A stretch of 64,000 bases of DNA from positions 1,426,001 through 1,490,000 of the forward strand of contig NZ_AP031496.1 in NCBI RefSeq assembly GCF_042850945.1, written 5' to 3'. The translations under genes were made by a program, and so were the position numbers. Position 1 is the stretch's first letter, and every line of letters begins with the position of its first letter. Shown piece after piece: positions 27,747 through 35,569 of the stretch. The notes below the pieces were generated by a model that searched no databases, had not been told where the DNA came from, and worked only from the letters and a program-made list of their open reading frames with translations. The stretch comes from Halioxenophilus aromaticivorans (GTDB lineage Bacteria; Pseudomonadota; Gammaproteobacteria; Pseudomonadales; Cellvibrionaceae).

Positions 27747-27887
27747 AATTGCTTGCCTAAATTATTTGCATCCACCCGGCATAAGCCTTGGCGTATTTAT
27801 AGTCACTCCCTGTTATGAATAGCGTACATTATTGAAATGCGTTATTTCTTGTAAGTTGATCACACCCCATCTGGAATTGCTGATCAA

Positions 27888-27915
27888 AAATAAAAAAACC
27901 CGGCATTGCCGGGGT
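27888..27915 (-). terminator. Terminator of the DegP-like gene
   Basis: Read on the minus strand, CCCGGCAATGCCGGG is followed by TTTTTTTATTTTT. It lies about 45 bases beyond the stop of the protease gene and isolates it from the PAAR locus. Confidence 0.85.
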
Positions 27916-27957
27916 ATAAATAGTAAATAACTTAATAAAATCGTTAAGATAAAAACA

Positions 27958-29040
27958 TTAAGGTTGCGGTGCAGCCAACCTAATTTTGGTTTTCTTTTCT
28001 TTGCCCTCGCGTAGCAACGTCAGGGTGACTTTATCGCCAGGTTTGTGGCCTTCTAAAATTGACAGTAAATCGTCATCGCTGCTTACTTTATCGCCGTCAA
28101 TGGCAATAATGCTGTCTCCCAAAATTGTCGCACCCCAGCGGCTGGTAGTAATACCTCGCAAGCCGGCTTGGTCGGCTGGGCTGTTGCTGTATACCCGCAA
28201 TATTGGCACACCAGGGATTTTATTTGCCCGCGCCCAATTCAACGGCGCTATTTCAATACCCAGTACTGGCCGCATGGGGTAACCGAATTGAATTAAATCC
28301 GGCACAATTTTAGATACCGTGTTTACCGGAATGGCAAAGCCAATGCCAATGCTGGCGCCGTTAGGGCTGTAGATGGCGGCGTTAACGCCCACCAGTTCAC
28401 CATCGGAATTTAACAGCGGGCCACCGGAGTTGCCGGGGTTAATGGCGGCATCGGTTTGAATAACATTGCGTATAGTGCGTTGGTTTGGGGCTTGAATTTC
28501 ACGGCCCAGGGCGCTGACCACGCCCACGGTTAGGGTAGTGTCTAAGCCAAAAGGGTTACCAATGGCCAGCACTTTGCGGCCCACTTCCAAATCGTTGGAG
28601 TCGCCCACCGGTAGAGGTGTTAATACTTCCGGCGGTGCGTTTACTTTTAGAACCGCTAGGTCTTTTTCTGGCGCAAGGCCCACAATCAACGCATCGTAGG
28701 AGCTGTGGTCTGCAAGGGTAATGGTAATTTTGCGAGCGCCATCCACAACATGAAAATTCGTCACAATGTGGCCCTGTTTATCCCACACAAACCCAGTGCC
28801 TGCCCCCTGAGGGCGGCTGGAGTAGGTGAGGGAGTAAGGGTCTCGCACCAAGGCATTGTTGGTGACAAATACCACCGAGGGGCTGGCGTTTTTAAAGACA
28901 TCAATATTATTAATTTCGTCTTTATCCAACGCGGCCCAAGCATTGCTGGCATAGAGCAACCACAAGCCAGCTAAACCGGTAAAAAGGCTGGCTAGCGTGG
29001 CCAGCCAGTGTGAGTTTTTGTTAGCAAATATTCTAGCCAC
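27958..29040 (-). CDS. DegP/HhoA-type periplasmic serine protease with PDZ domain
   Basis: 360 residues. An N-terminal hydrophobic segment (LASLFTGLAGLWLLYASNAWA) serves as signal or anchor. The trypsin-like domain has His in TNFHVV (~96), Asp in EKDLAVL (~126), and Ser in INPGNSGGPL (~205). A single PDZ domain follows (LGIEIAPL... GDKVSSDDDLLSILEGHKPGD). Such proteases handle damaged envelope proteins. The single PDZ and anchor are more like DegS/HhoA than DegP. It is 15 bases downstream of htpX, so both probably form an envelope-stress operon. Confidence 0.9.
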   Translation of the reverse strand: MARIFANKNSHWLATLASLFTGLAGLWLLYASNAWAALDKDEINNIDVFKNASPSVVFVTNNALVRDPYSLTYSSRPQGAGTGFVWDKQGHIVTNFHVVDGARKITITLADHSSYDALIVGLAPEKDLAVLKVNAPPEVLTPLPVGDSNDLEVGRKVLAIGNPFGLDTTLTVGVVSALGREIQAPNQRTIRNVIQTDAAINPGNSGGPLLNSDGELVGVNAAIYSPNGASIGIGFAIPVNTVSKIVPDLIQFGYPMRPVLGIEIAPLNWARANKIPGVPILRVYSNSPADQAGLRGITTSRWGATILGDSIIAIDGDKVSSDDDLLSILEGHKPGDKVTLTLLREGKEKKTKIRLAAPQP

Positions 29041-29055
29041 GGTTTCCCTCCGCGT

Positions 29056-29949
29056 TTATACGGCGGTTTTTTGCAAAGCGGCAATGCGATCTGGCAGCGG
29101 CGGGTGGCTGGCAAACAAAGCGCCGAATTTGTCTTTAAAGCCGCCGCTAATGCCAAAGGCTTTCATGGTGTCTGGCAGCTCGCCGGGCACCTGAGCTTGG
29201 CTTTCAGCCTGCAGGCGGGCTAGCGCGTTAATCATGGATTGTTTGTCTGCCAGTGTGGCACCCGCGTAGTCTGCGCGGTATTCGCGGTAGCGAGAAAACG
29301 CAGCCACAATCATGGAGGCTAAAATACCCAACACAATCTCGGAAACGAATACCACAGCGTAGTATCCAATGCCGTGTCCGCGTTCGGTTTTAAACACCGC
29401 GCGGTCAATGGTGTGGCCGATGATGCGGGCAAAGAACATTACAAAGGTATTAACCACGCCTTGAATTAACGTCAGCGTTACCATATCGCCGTTGGCGACG
29501 TGGCCAATTTCGTGGGCCAATACCGCCCGGACTTCGTCCTTTTGGAAGCGATGTAGTAGGCCTTCACTCACAGCAACGAGGGCTGAGTTTTTATTCCAGC
29601 CGGTGGCAAACGCGTTGGAAGCGGGGGAGGGGAAAATACCCACATCGGGCATGCCGATGTTGGCCTTGTTCGCCAGCTCTTCTACGGTTTGCACCAACCA
29701 GCGTTCATCGGCAGTTTGGGGGGATTCAATAATTTTGGTGCCGGTGCTCATTTTGGCCATAAATTTGGACAAAAACAGAGAAACCAAAGCACCCACAAAA
29801 CCAAACACAGCACAAAATGCCAGCAAGCTACCTAGGTTGAGGTCGCCATTGGCTTCTAAGTAGCGGCCAACACCCAATAAATTCAACACAATGCCTGCCA
29901 ACGCAACCACGGCTAGGTTGGTAAGCAGAAACAAGCCAATTCTCATCAT
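29056..29949 (-). CDS. htpX: HtpX, membrane zinc metalloprotease
   Basis: 297 residues. HtpX cleaves misfolded inner-membrane proteins. There are two N-terminal membrane segments, the zinc motif HEIGH near residue 145, two further membrane segments around residues 160-215, and the third ligand Glu in SRYREYRADYAGA. The C-terminus is LFASHPPLPDRIAALQ, as in M48B members. It is co-directional with the downstream protease gene (15-base gap). Confidence 0.95.
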   Translation of the reverse strand: MMRIGLFLLTNLAVVALAGIVLNLLGVGRYLEANGDLNLGSLLAFCAVFGFVGALVSLFLSKFMAKMSTGTKIIESPQTADERWLVQTVEELANKANIGMPDVGIFPSPASNAFATGWNKNSALVAVSEGLLHRFQKDEVRAVLAHEIGHVANGDMVTLTLIQGVVNTFVMFFARIIGHTIDRAVFKTERGHGIGYYAVVFVSEIVLGILASMIVAAFSRYREYRADYAGATLADKQSMINALARLQAESQAQVPGELPDTMKAFGISGGFKDKFGALFASHPPLPDRIAALQKTAV

Positions 29950-30054
29950 CTGAGGTAGATCTCCAGGTAATCACAGTTTTGCTGATAGTATCAGCAATTA
30001 TCGTAGGCCAATCTGACTGAAGTATTAAGATGGGTGCTGGCAGGGAAAATTCAA

Positions 30055-30165
30055 TAAAAAAAGCCACCCCGAGAGAGGTGGCTTAAAACCGTGATTAGCC
30101 TGATAAGGAGAAGAGACCATGAGATTGGACTCCTCGTACCGACTGCCTAAGCCGTCGATGTGGTA
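30055..30165 (-). ncRNA. Putative Fur-regulated sRNA, copy A
   Basis: On the minus strand a Fur box is followed by about 110 bases with no reading frame that end in AAGCCACC-loop-GGTGGCTT and seven T (30055-30084). A nearly identical unit, copy B, lies 270 bases upstream; a 38-base core around 30087-30125 is the same in both. Two tandem, about 110-nt, Fur-preceded units with terminators is the layout of PrrF1/PrrF2 in Pseudomonas and the logic of RyhB. Targets cannot be read from sequence. Confidence 0.7.
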
Positions 30166-30167
30166 AT

Positions 30168-30186
30168 AATAACAATTCTCATTATC
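30168..30186 (-). promoter_or_regulatory. Fur box of sRNA copy A
   Basis: On the minus strand GATAATGAGAATTGTTATT matches 15 of 19 positions of the Fur consensus. It lies directly before the predicted transcript start, so it should block transcription when iron is present. Confidence 0.75.
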
Positions 30187-30222
30187 ATGTAAAGAGTTTT
30201 TTGCTAAAAATCTTAAAAAATA

Positions 30223-30291
30223 TCAATAGGGTCAGATCCGTTTGATTTTTCGACGCGGCGGGCCAGGATCAAAGGGATCTGACCCCATTGA
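30223..30291. repeat. Inverted repeat with GGGTCAGATCC arms
   Basis: TCAATAGGGTCAGATCC (30223-30239) and GGATCTGACCCCATTGA (30275-30291) pair at 16 of 17 positions, and the pairing continues inward as TTTGAT/ATCAAA. It lies between the two sRNA copies. Words of this kind accompany REP-associated transposases in many gammaproteobacteria; here no transposase is attached. Confidence 0.7.
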
Positions 30292-30326
30292 TTGGTTGTG
30301 GGGATCGGTTGCGGGAATTGCAGGCA

Positions 30327-30435
30327 TAAAAAAAGCCACCCCAAGAGAGGTGGCTTGAAACCGTGATTAGCCTGATAAGGAGAAGAGACCATGAGATGGG
30401 CTCCTCATACCGACCGCTGTAAGCCGCCGATGTGC
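30327..30435 (-). ncRNA. Putative Fur-regulated sRNA, copy B
   Basis: Second copy of the unit at 30055-30165, with the same terminator stem (30333-30340 with 30349-30356, then seven T on the minus strand) and the same core. Differences cluster in the 5' part. It has its own Fur-like box. The sequences conserved between copies are the likely target-pairing region. Confidence 0.7.
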
Positions 30436-30439
30436 AAAT

Positions 30440-30493
30440 AATAACGAATCTCATTTGCAAGTAAAGTCTTTTTTGAAAATAAATCTCATTTGC
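30440..30493 (-). promoter_or_regulatory. Two Fur-like boxes of sRNA copy B
   Basis: On the minus strand GCAAATGAGATTCGTTATT (30458-30440) and GCAAATGAGATTTATTTTC (30493-30475) each match 13 of 19 consensus positions. The second could also serve a plus-strand transcript. Confidence 0.55.
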
Positions 30494-30625
30494 ATGTTGG
30501 TCGTGACGAAAGTGTGCAGTGCCTCACATTGCTTGGCAGCTATCAACAAATTAAAAGGCACCATAGGTAAACGCCCAAGCCCTAATCGTTAGGGCACGGG
30601 GGCGATTGGGATGGCCTGGGGCCGA

Positions 30626-30925
30626 TTAGCTGTTAGCGACGGATTGAAACTGCGCCGGGGCTTCTTGATGGGCGGCGGCTTCGATCAACTCAGCTTTTTC
30701 TTGGGAGGATAAATCACTCCAATGGGTGTTATCCAAGGCGCCTTGCAATGCATAGAGCATTACCTTAGAAACACTGATGCCGCGGTTTTTAATGCGGCGA
30801 TAGGTTTCTACGGCACCTATGTTCTCGAGGTCGTTTACGCTGTGAATACCTACGGCGTGAAGAATGTTCACCGAGGCTGCGCCAATGTTTTTCAAATGAA
30901 TGAGATCGGACTCGTATACGTTCAT
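30626..30925 (-). CDS. TfoX C-terminal-domain protein
   Basis: 99 residues, a stand-alone TfoX C-terminal domain: LKNIGAASVNILHAVGIHSVNDLENIGAVETYRRIK contains a helix-hairpin-helix-like element, and LYALQGALDNTHWSDLS completes the family signature. Full-length TfoX/Sxy regulates competence genes; single-domain members are common and of unknown role. The N-terminal TfoX domain is missing. Its upstream region is not iron-linked in an obvious way. Confidence 0.8.
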   Translation of the reverse strand: MNVYESDLIHLKNIGAASVNILHAVGIHSVNDLENIGAVETYRRIKNRGISVSKVMLYALQGALDNTHWSDLSSQEKAELIEAAAHQEAPAQFQSVANS

Positions 30926-31115
30926 TAGTGTTTGCCTTCGTTCGTTATTATTATCAGTCGATAACTGCGGTCATCGCTCATAAGGAAAACCTAAAAACAG
31001 CTATTTGTTATAGCTAGGTTTCATAATACACTTGCCCGCAAGCGAGGGTAAAGCCAGGGCCAAAAAGGCCGCAAACTTGCTTTTTTGGCGTTACCATCGG
31101 TAGCAAAAACTGCAA

Positions 31116-31847
31116 TTGCGAGCAAAAGAGAAACAGATGCCGACATTTGAGTGCATGAGTGGTCAGAGTGAAAACCACGTCAGGCTGTTTGAATACGGCT
31201 CTGTCAAAGCGGTAGTGCATCCAGAAATGGAACCCGCATTAAAAATTTTAGCAGATGCAGCAAAAAAGCAAGGTTTTGAAGTAAAAGTTGTCAGCTGTTT
31301 TCGCAGTTTTGACCAACAACTGGCCATTTGGAACGCAAAAGCTTGTGGCAAACGCCCGGTGTTGGATATTCTGGAGCGTCCCATTCGCAAAGGCACGCTG
31401 CATGGCTGGTCTTTGGTAGAGGCCATCCTGCGATGGAGCGCACTGCCCGGAACTTCCCGTCACCACTGGGGTAGCGACTTAGATATCGTTGACGGCGCCG
31501 CTTTAGCGGGCGGCTACAAAGTGCAGCTAACCCAGCAGGAGACTGCACCGGATGGCGTTTTTGGCGCATTTCATCAGTGGCTAACACCGTGGCTTGTGCA
31601 AAACCCGGAGGTAGGTTTTACCCGGCCTTATAGCCATGAATCCTCTGCTGCACTGCACCCAAGCCGCTATGGCGTGGCCCCAGAACCCTGGCATTTAAGT
31701 TACCGGCCCGTGGCCGAAGCCTGCGAAAAGGCCTACAGCACCGGCGATTTAGCCGCGCTGATTGCCAGCAGCAGAATTGAGCTAAAAAGCGATATTCTCG
31801 CCCACCTCGATGAGATCATTGAGCGGTTTGTGAAGGTGCCCACATAG
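31116..31847 (+). CDS. M15-family D-alanyl-D-alanine carboxypeptidase/dipeptidase
   Basis: 243 residues; a later Met (31137, MPTFECMSG) may be the true start. Zinc ligands and catalytic residues of the VanY/DacB group are visible: SRHHWGSDLDIVD (His and Asp) near residue 120 and EPWHLSYRP (Glu and His) near residue 192. Such enzymes remove the terminal D-Ala from peptidoglycan stems. There is no signal peptide, so it may act on internal cell-wall fragments or be exported by another route. Confidence 0.85.
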   Translation: MRAKEKQMPTFECMSGQSENHVRLFEYGSVKAVVHPEMEPALKILADAAKKQGFEVKVVSCFRSFDQQLAIWNAKACGKRPVLDILERPIRKGTLHGWSLVEAILRWSALPGTSRHHWGSDLDIVDGAALAGGYKVQLTQQETAPDGVFGAFHQWLTPWLVQNPEVGFTRPYSHESSAALHPSRYGVAPEPWHLSYRPVAEACEKAYSTGDLAALIASSRIELKSDILAHLDEIIERFVKVPT

Positions 31848-31891
31848 GGTATGCTTGGCCATCGAACCCGCAGTATTGGAACCTGCCCACC

Positions 31892-32701
31892 ATGACATCG
31901 TTCAGCGCTACCGAAATCCCGCCAACGTTAACGCGTATTTGGCCGTCGATTCGATGCGAAGCAGAAGTGTCTAGCGCGGCCGAGCCCAGTTTGGCCAGCT
32001 TTTATTACGGTGCCATTTTAAACCACAGTAGCTTCCAAGATGCCATAACCTATACCCTGGCCAATTTGCTGGCTGGGCCGGATTTGTCCGTCATGTTGGT
32101 GCGCGAGGTATGCCAGCAGGCACTGGCGGATAACCCGCTTATAGAAACCCAAATGTTGCGCGACATAAACGCCTGGTACGAGCGTGATGCTGCTTGCGAT
32201 CAGTATATGATCCCGCTGCTGCACTTCAAAGGCTACCACGCGCTGCAGTCCTACCGTATAAGCCACTGGCTGTGGCAGCAGGGCCGCCAATCCTTAGCGT
32301 TGTTTTTTCAAAACCGAATTTCAGAGCGATTCAGCGTGGATATTCACCCGGCAGCGGTGATTGGATCTGGCATAATGATCGACCACGCCACCGGTGTGGT
32401 CATTGGAGAGACTTCCATTGTCCACGATGACGTATCCATGCTGCACTCCATCACCCTAGGTGGTAGTGGTTGTGAGGTGGGCAAGCGCCACCCTACCATT
32501 GGCCGCGGCGTATTAATGGGCGCTGGGTGCAAAATTTTAGGGCCGGTGGATATCGGCAGCAGAGTAAAAGTGGCAGCAGGCAGTGTGGTCATTGCCGACG
32601 TACCCGCCCAGGTTACCGTGGCTGGCGTACCTGCAAAAATCGTAGCCGATAGCCGCAACGCTCGGCCGGCGGAATCCATGGATCATCGCCTACCCGGGTA
32701 G
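31892..32701 (+). CDS. cysE: Serine O-acetyltransferase
   Basis: 269 residues. CysE makes O-acetylserine from serine and acetyl-CoA, the first step of cysteine synthesis. It has the N-terminal helical domain (LVREVCQQALADNPLIE), the core FQNRISERFSVDIHPAAVIGSGIMIDHATGVVIGE with catalytic Asp/His, a left-handed beta helix (SMLHSITLGGSG, RHPTIGRGVLMGAG), and the GVPAKIV closing motif. Cysteine from this pathway is the ultimate sulfur source for the Dnd system, though the genes are not linked. Confidence 0.95.
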   Translation: MTSFSATEIPPTLTRIWPSIRCEAEVSSAAEPSLASFYYGAILNHSSFQDAITYTLANLLAGPDLSVMLVREVCQQALADNPLIETQMLRDINAWYERDAACDQYMIPLLHFKGYHALQSYRISHWLWQQGRQSLALFFQNRISERFSVDIHPAAVIGSGIMIDHATGVVIGETSIVHDDVSMLHSITLGGSGCEVGKRHPTIGRGVLMGAGCKILGPVDIGSRVKVAAGSVVIADVPAQVTVAGVPAKIVADSRNARPAESMDHRLPG

Positions 32702-32747
32702 CGTTCTTACTTCTTATATATGTACAAGGTTTATTAAAGCAGCAGCT

Positions 32748-33416
32748 ATGGCACCGCAAACAGAGCTAGATGGTTTCGGCATGACCTCTCCCCGCGCACG
32801 CGCCCGGTTGGTAGAGCGCCTGCGCGACCGAGGAATTCAAAATCGCCGCGTGCTCGCAGTGATGGAAAACACCCCTCGACACATCTTTTTAGACGAAGCC
32901 CTCAGCCATCGTGCTTATGAAGAAACCGCCTTGCCCATTGGCCACGGCCAAACCCTGTCGCAGCCCTACGTGGTTGCCCGCATGACGGAAGTCCTCTACG
33001 AGGCGGTTCCTCACGCCAAATCAGTGCTAGAGATTGGCACCGGCTCCGGCTACCAAACCGCCGTATTAGCTCAGATTTACCCGCAAATCTACAGTGTGGA
33101 GCGCATAAAACCCCTGCAAGATAAAGCCCGCCGACGTATGCAGCAGCTTGGTCTGCGCAATGTGGTTATGAAGCACGCCGATGGCGGCCTCGGTTGGCCC
33201 CAACCAAAACAGTTCGATGCCATTCTCAGCGCCGCAGCCCCTGCGGCCATCCCACAAACACTGTTATCACAACTCGCCCCTGGTGGCGTATTGGTGATCC
33301 CCGTGGGTGAGCACACTCAGTATTTAACCTTGGTACGCGATTGCCGCGACGAATACGAAATCAGCACCTTAGAGCCGGTTAAATTTGTACCCCTTCTTTC
33401 TGGAATAACTCGGTAG
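32748..33416 (+). CDS. pcm: Protein-L-isoaspartate O-methyltransferase
   Basis: 222 residues. Pcm methylates isoaspartyl residues in aged proteins with S-adenosylmethionine. Diagnostic segments are TPRHIFLDEAL, LPIGHGQTLSQPYVVARM, the SAM loop VLEIGTGSGYQTAVLAQ near residues 88-104, and LVIPVGEH. It belongs to the pcm-nlpD-rpoS block of gammaproteobacteria; surE, normally in front, is missing and cysE stands there instead. Confidence 0.95.
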   Translation: MAPQTELDGFGMTSPRARARLVERLRDRGIQNRRVLAVMENTPRHIFLDEALSHRAYEETALPIGHGQTLSQPYVVARMTEVLYEAVPHAKSVLEIGTGSGYQTAVLAQIYPQIYSVERIKPLQDKARRRMQQLGLRNVVMKHADGGLGWPQPKQFDAILSAAAPAAIPQTLLSQLAPGGVLVIPVGEHTQYLTLVRDCRDEYEISTLEPVKFVPLLSGITR

Positions 33417-33453
33417 CCCCTTTCCGAGCGTTTTTACTACATGGATAGTTGCT

Positions 33454-34380
33454 ATGGCGCACTCGTTTAAACATTACTTTTTGGTTTTTGTCCGTGGTTT
33501 GGCCATGGGCGCCGCAGATGTGGTGCCTGGGGTTTCTGGTGGCACCATCGCCTTTATTACCGGCATTTACGAAGAACTGATCAACTCCATTAAAAGCATT
33601 GGCCCACAAACCTTGGTAACCCTGGTGAAGCGTGGCCCGGCGGCCGCTTGGCAAGAGATCAACGGCAACTTTTTGCTGGCAGTGTTCGCCGGTATCGTTA
33701 CCAGCGCCATCACCCTGGCCGGAGTGATCGAGTACGCCTTGCAGAATCATCCCATATTGGTGTGGTCATTCTTTTGGGGCTTAGTGCTGGCCTCCGTGTG
33801 GCACTTGCTCAAACAGTTTCGGCCGCTCACCCCCACATTGTGGGCCTGGTTGGTGGTGGGAATGGCCATTGCCCTGGCGATATCCGTGCTGCGCCCTGTG
33901 GCATTGCCCGGGCACTGGTGGGTAATGGCCCTGGGTGGCTCGGTGGCCATCTGCGCCATGATATTACCGGGAGTTTCAGGCAGCTTTATTTTGCTGCTGC
34001 TGGGCTTGTATTCGGTGTTTATTGAGGCGCTTAGCAACCTGCAATTGGGACTGCTGGCCAGCTTTGTATTGGGTGCCGGTTTGGGGCTTTTGTTGTTCTC
34101 GCGCTTTTTGGCTTGGCTGCTGCGCCACTACCACAACCCCACGCTGGCGGTGCTCACGGGCTTTTTGTTGGGCTCGCTGAACGTAATTTGGCCGTGGAAG
34201 CAAGTGATCGAAACCCGGCTAGACCGCCACGGCGAAGAAATCCCCGTAGTTCAGCAAAATCTGCTGCCTTGGCAGTTTACCGAGGCTACTGGCGAACCTA
34301 ATTACTTAATAATGGCCATAATAGCGGCCGTGGTGGGGCTAGTGATGGTGCTGGCAATAGAGTTTATTAGTCGCAAATAA
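33454..34380 (+). CDS. popT: DUF368 polytopic membrane protein, PopT-type undecaprenyl-phosphate translocase
   Basis: 308 residues, mostly hydrophobic with about eight to nine membrane segments. The two inverted-repeat signatures of DUF368 are GAADVVPGVSGGTIAFITGIYE near residue 20 and ICAMILPGVSGSFILLLLGLY near 170. Members in Vibrio and Staphylococcus recycle undecaprenyl phosphate across the inner membrane for cell-wall synthesis. It is placed between pcm and nlpD, with 37 bases after pcm. Confidence 0.88.
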   Translation: MAHSFKHYFLVFVRGLAMGAADVVPGVSGGTIAFITGIYEELINSIKSIGPQTLVTLVKRGPAAAWQEINGNFLLAVFAGIVTSAITLAGVIEYALQNHPILVWSFFWGLVLASVWHLLKQFRPLTPTLWAWLVVGMAIALAISVLRPVALPGHWWVMALGGSVAICAMILPGVSGSFILLLLGLYSVFIEALSNLQLGLLASFVLGAGLGLLLFSRFLAWLLRHYHNPTLAVLTGFLLGSLNVIWPWKQVIETRLDRHGEEIPVVQQNLLPWQFTEATGEPNYLIMAIIAAVVGLVMVLAIEFISRK

Positions 34381-34628
34381 ACTGGATAATTCGGTTTTTT
34401 AGCCTATTTTTATTGGATGCCAGTGATGAATTGCTCCCCCAATCACGCAATATATGCAGGGTTGCTGTTAAATAAGCTCAAATTAAGCGCCATTTTACAA
34501 AATTTTTTAGAATCAATGAGCATAAAGTTTAACTAATATAAGTTAAATGGTAATAAGGGGGGGCATCAAAATCTTGAACTTCACTGCCAAGTTATCACCC
34601 GACGGCTGGGGCTTGTGATGTGAGCTGC

Positions 34629-35420
34629 ATGCCTCAGGTGTTCAAGATCTTGATCGGGTGCGTTTTTTTGGCGGCGTGCAGCACACCCAGCGGCCCGGCG
34701 CCTGTCGTCGATCTCGACCAGCCTCCGTCCCGAAAACTCACCAAACACGTGGTTGCGCCCGGCGAAACCCTGTATTCCATTGCCTGGCGGTACGGATTAG
34801 ATTACAGAAATTTAGCCAGGGCTAATAATATTGGCGCTGCTTATAGCATTTACTCAGGCCAAATACTCAATCTACGTACAGATAATCCTCCTGCTATTAC
34901 GAAAAGCGAGCCTAAGGTCATCGCCCGTGCTCCCACGCGGCCTGCGCCCAATACCACCTCAACAAACGTCAAAAAACCGTCGACTTCACGTTCAAATCCG
35001 TTAACGAAACAAAATTCATCGGTTGCAACTTATTCTCATTCCTCGCAAAACGTACGCTGGCACTGGCCTGCACCGGGCCCGGTGGTTGGCACTTATGTGA
35101 ACGGCAAGCCCAATTCTGAGGGTATTGCCATCGCAGCTAAAAAAGGAGAATCTGTAATGGCTGCTGCAAACGGCACCGTCGTTTACGCAGGAGAAGGATT
35201 AAGAGGTTACGGCAAGCTTCTGATCATTAAGCACAGCAAAGAGTTTTTAAGTGCCTACGCCCACGCCGATCATTTATTAGTGGCTGAAGGTAAAGATGTT
35301 CAAGCGGGCCAGAAAGTTGCCGAAATAGGTTCCAGCGGGACGGAAAAAGCAAAGCTGTATTTTGAGATTCGCAAAGACGGTAAACCGATCAATCCTTTGC
35401 GAGTGCTGCCCAAAAGGTAA
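34629..35420 (+). CDS. nlpD: NlpD, LysM/LytM lipoprotein that activates amidase
   Basis: 263 residues from the ATG at 34629; a GTG at 34620 is also possible. Signal with lipobox FLAAC near residue 17, a LysM domain (KHVVAPGETLYSIAWRYGLD), a Ser/Thr/Pro-rich linker, and a C-terminal LytM domain that aligns with E. coli NlpD (GYGKLLIIKHSKEFLSAYAH). As in E. coli NlpD the metal-binding residues of active M23 enzymes are missing, so it probably activates the AmiC amidase at the septum. rpoS follows and usually has a promoter inside nlpD. Confidence 0.92.
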   Translation: MPQVFKILIGCVFLAACSTPSGPAPVVDLDQPPSRKLTKHVVAPGETLYSIAWRYGLDYRNLARANNIGAAYSIYSGQILNLRTDNPPAITKSEPKVIARAPTRPAPNTTSTNVKKPSTSRSNPLTKQNSSVATYSHSSQNVRWHWPAPGPVVGTYVNGKPNSEGIAIAAKKGESVMAAANGTVVYAGEGLRGYGKLLIIKHSKEFLSAYAHADHLLVAEGKDVQAGQKVAEIGSSGTEKAKLYFEIRKDGKPINPLRVLPKR

Positions 35421-35569
35421 CAGCTTAAAACTACGGCTAAGTGCGGTATCAGCACCCATAAAAAAGCGAAGGCTTTAAGTCCAAGGTGGTGAGAGAGTCC
35501 GGGCTGAAAATGGGCGCGCAGTCGCCGTCACTTCGATCAAAAAAAACCGATACTGAAAGGGCTAGGACC

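Noticed and set aside
30269..30460. 63-codon minus-strand frame over sRNA copy B
   Set aside because: It runs through the predicted sRNA and its terminator and is not kept in copy A.
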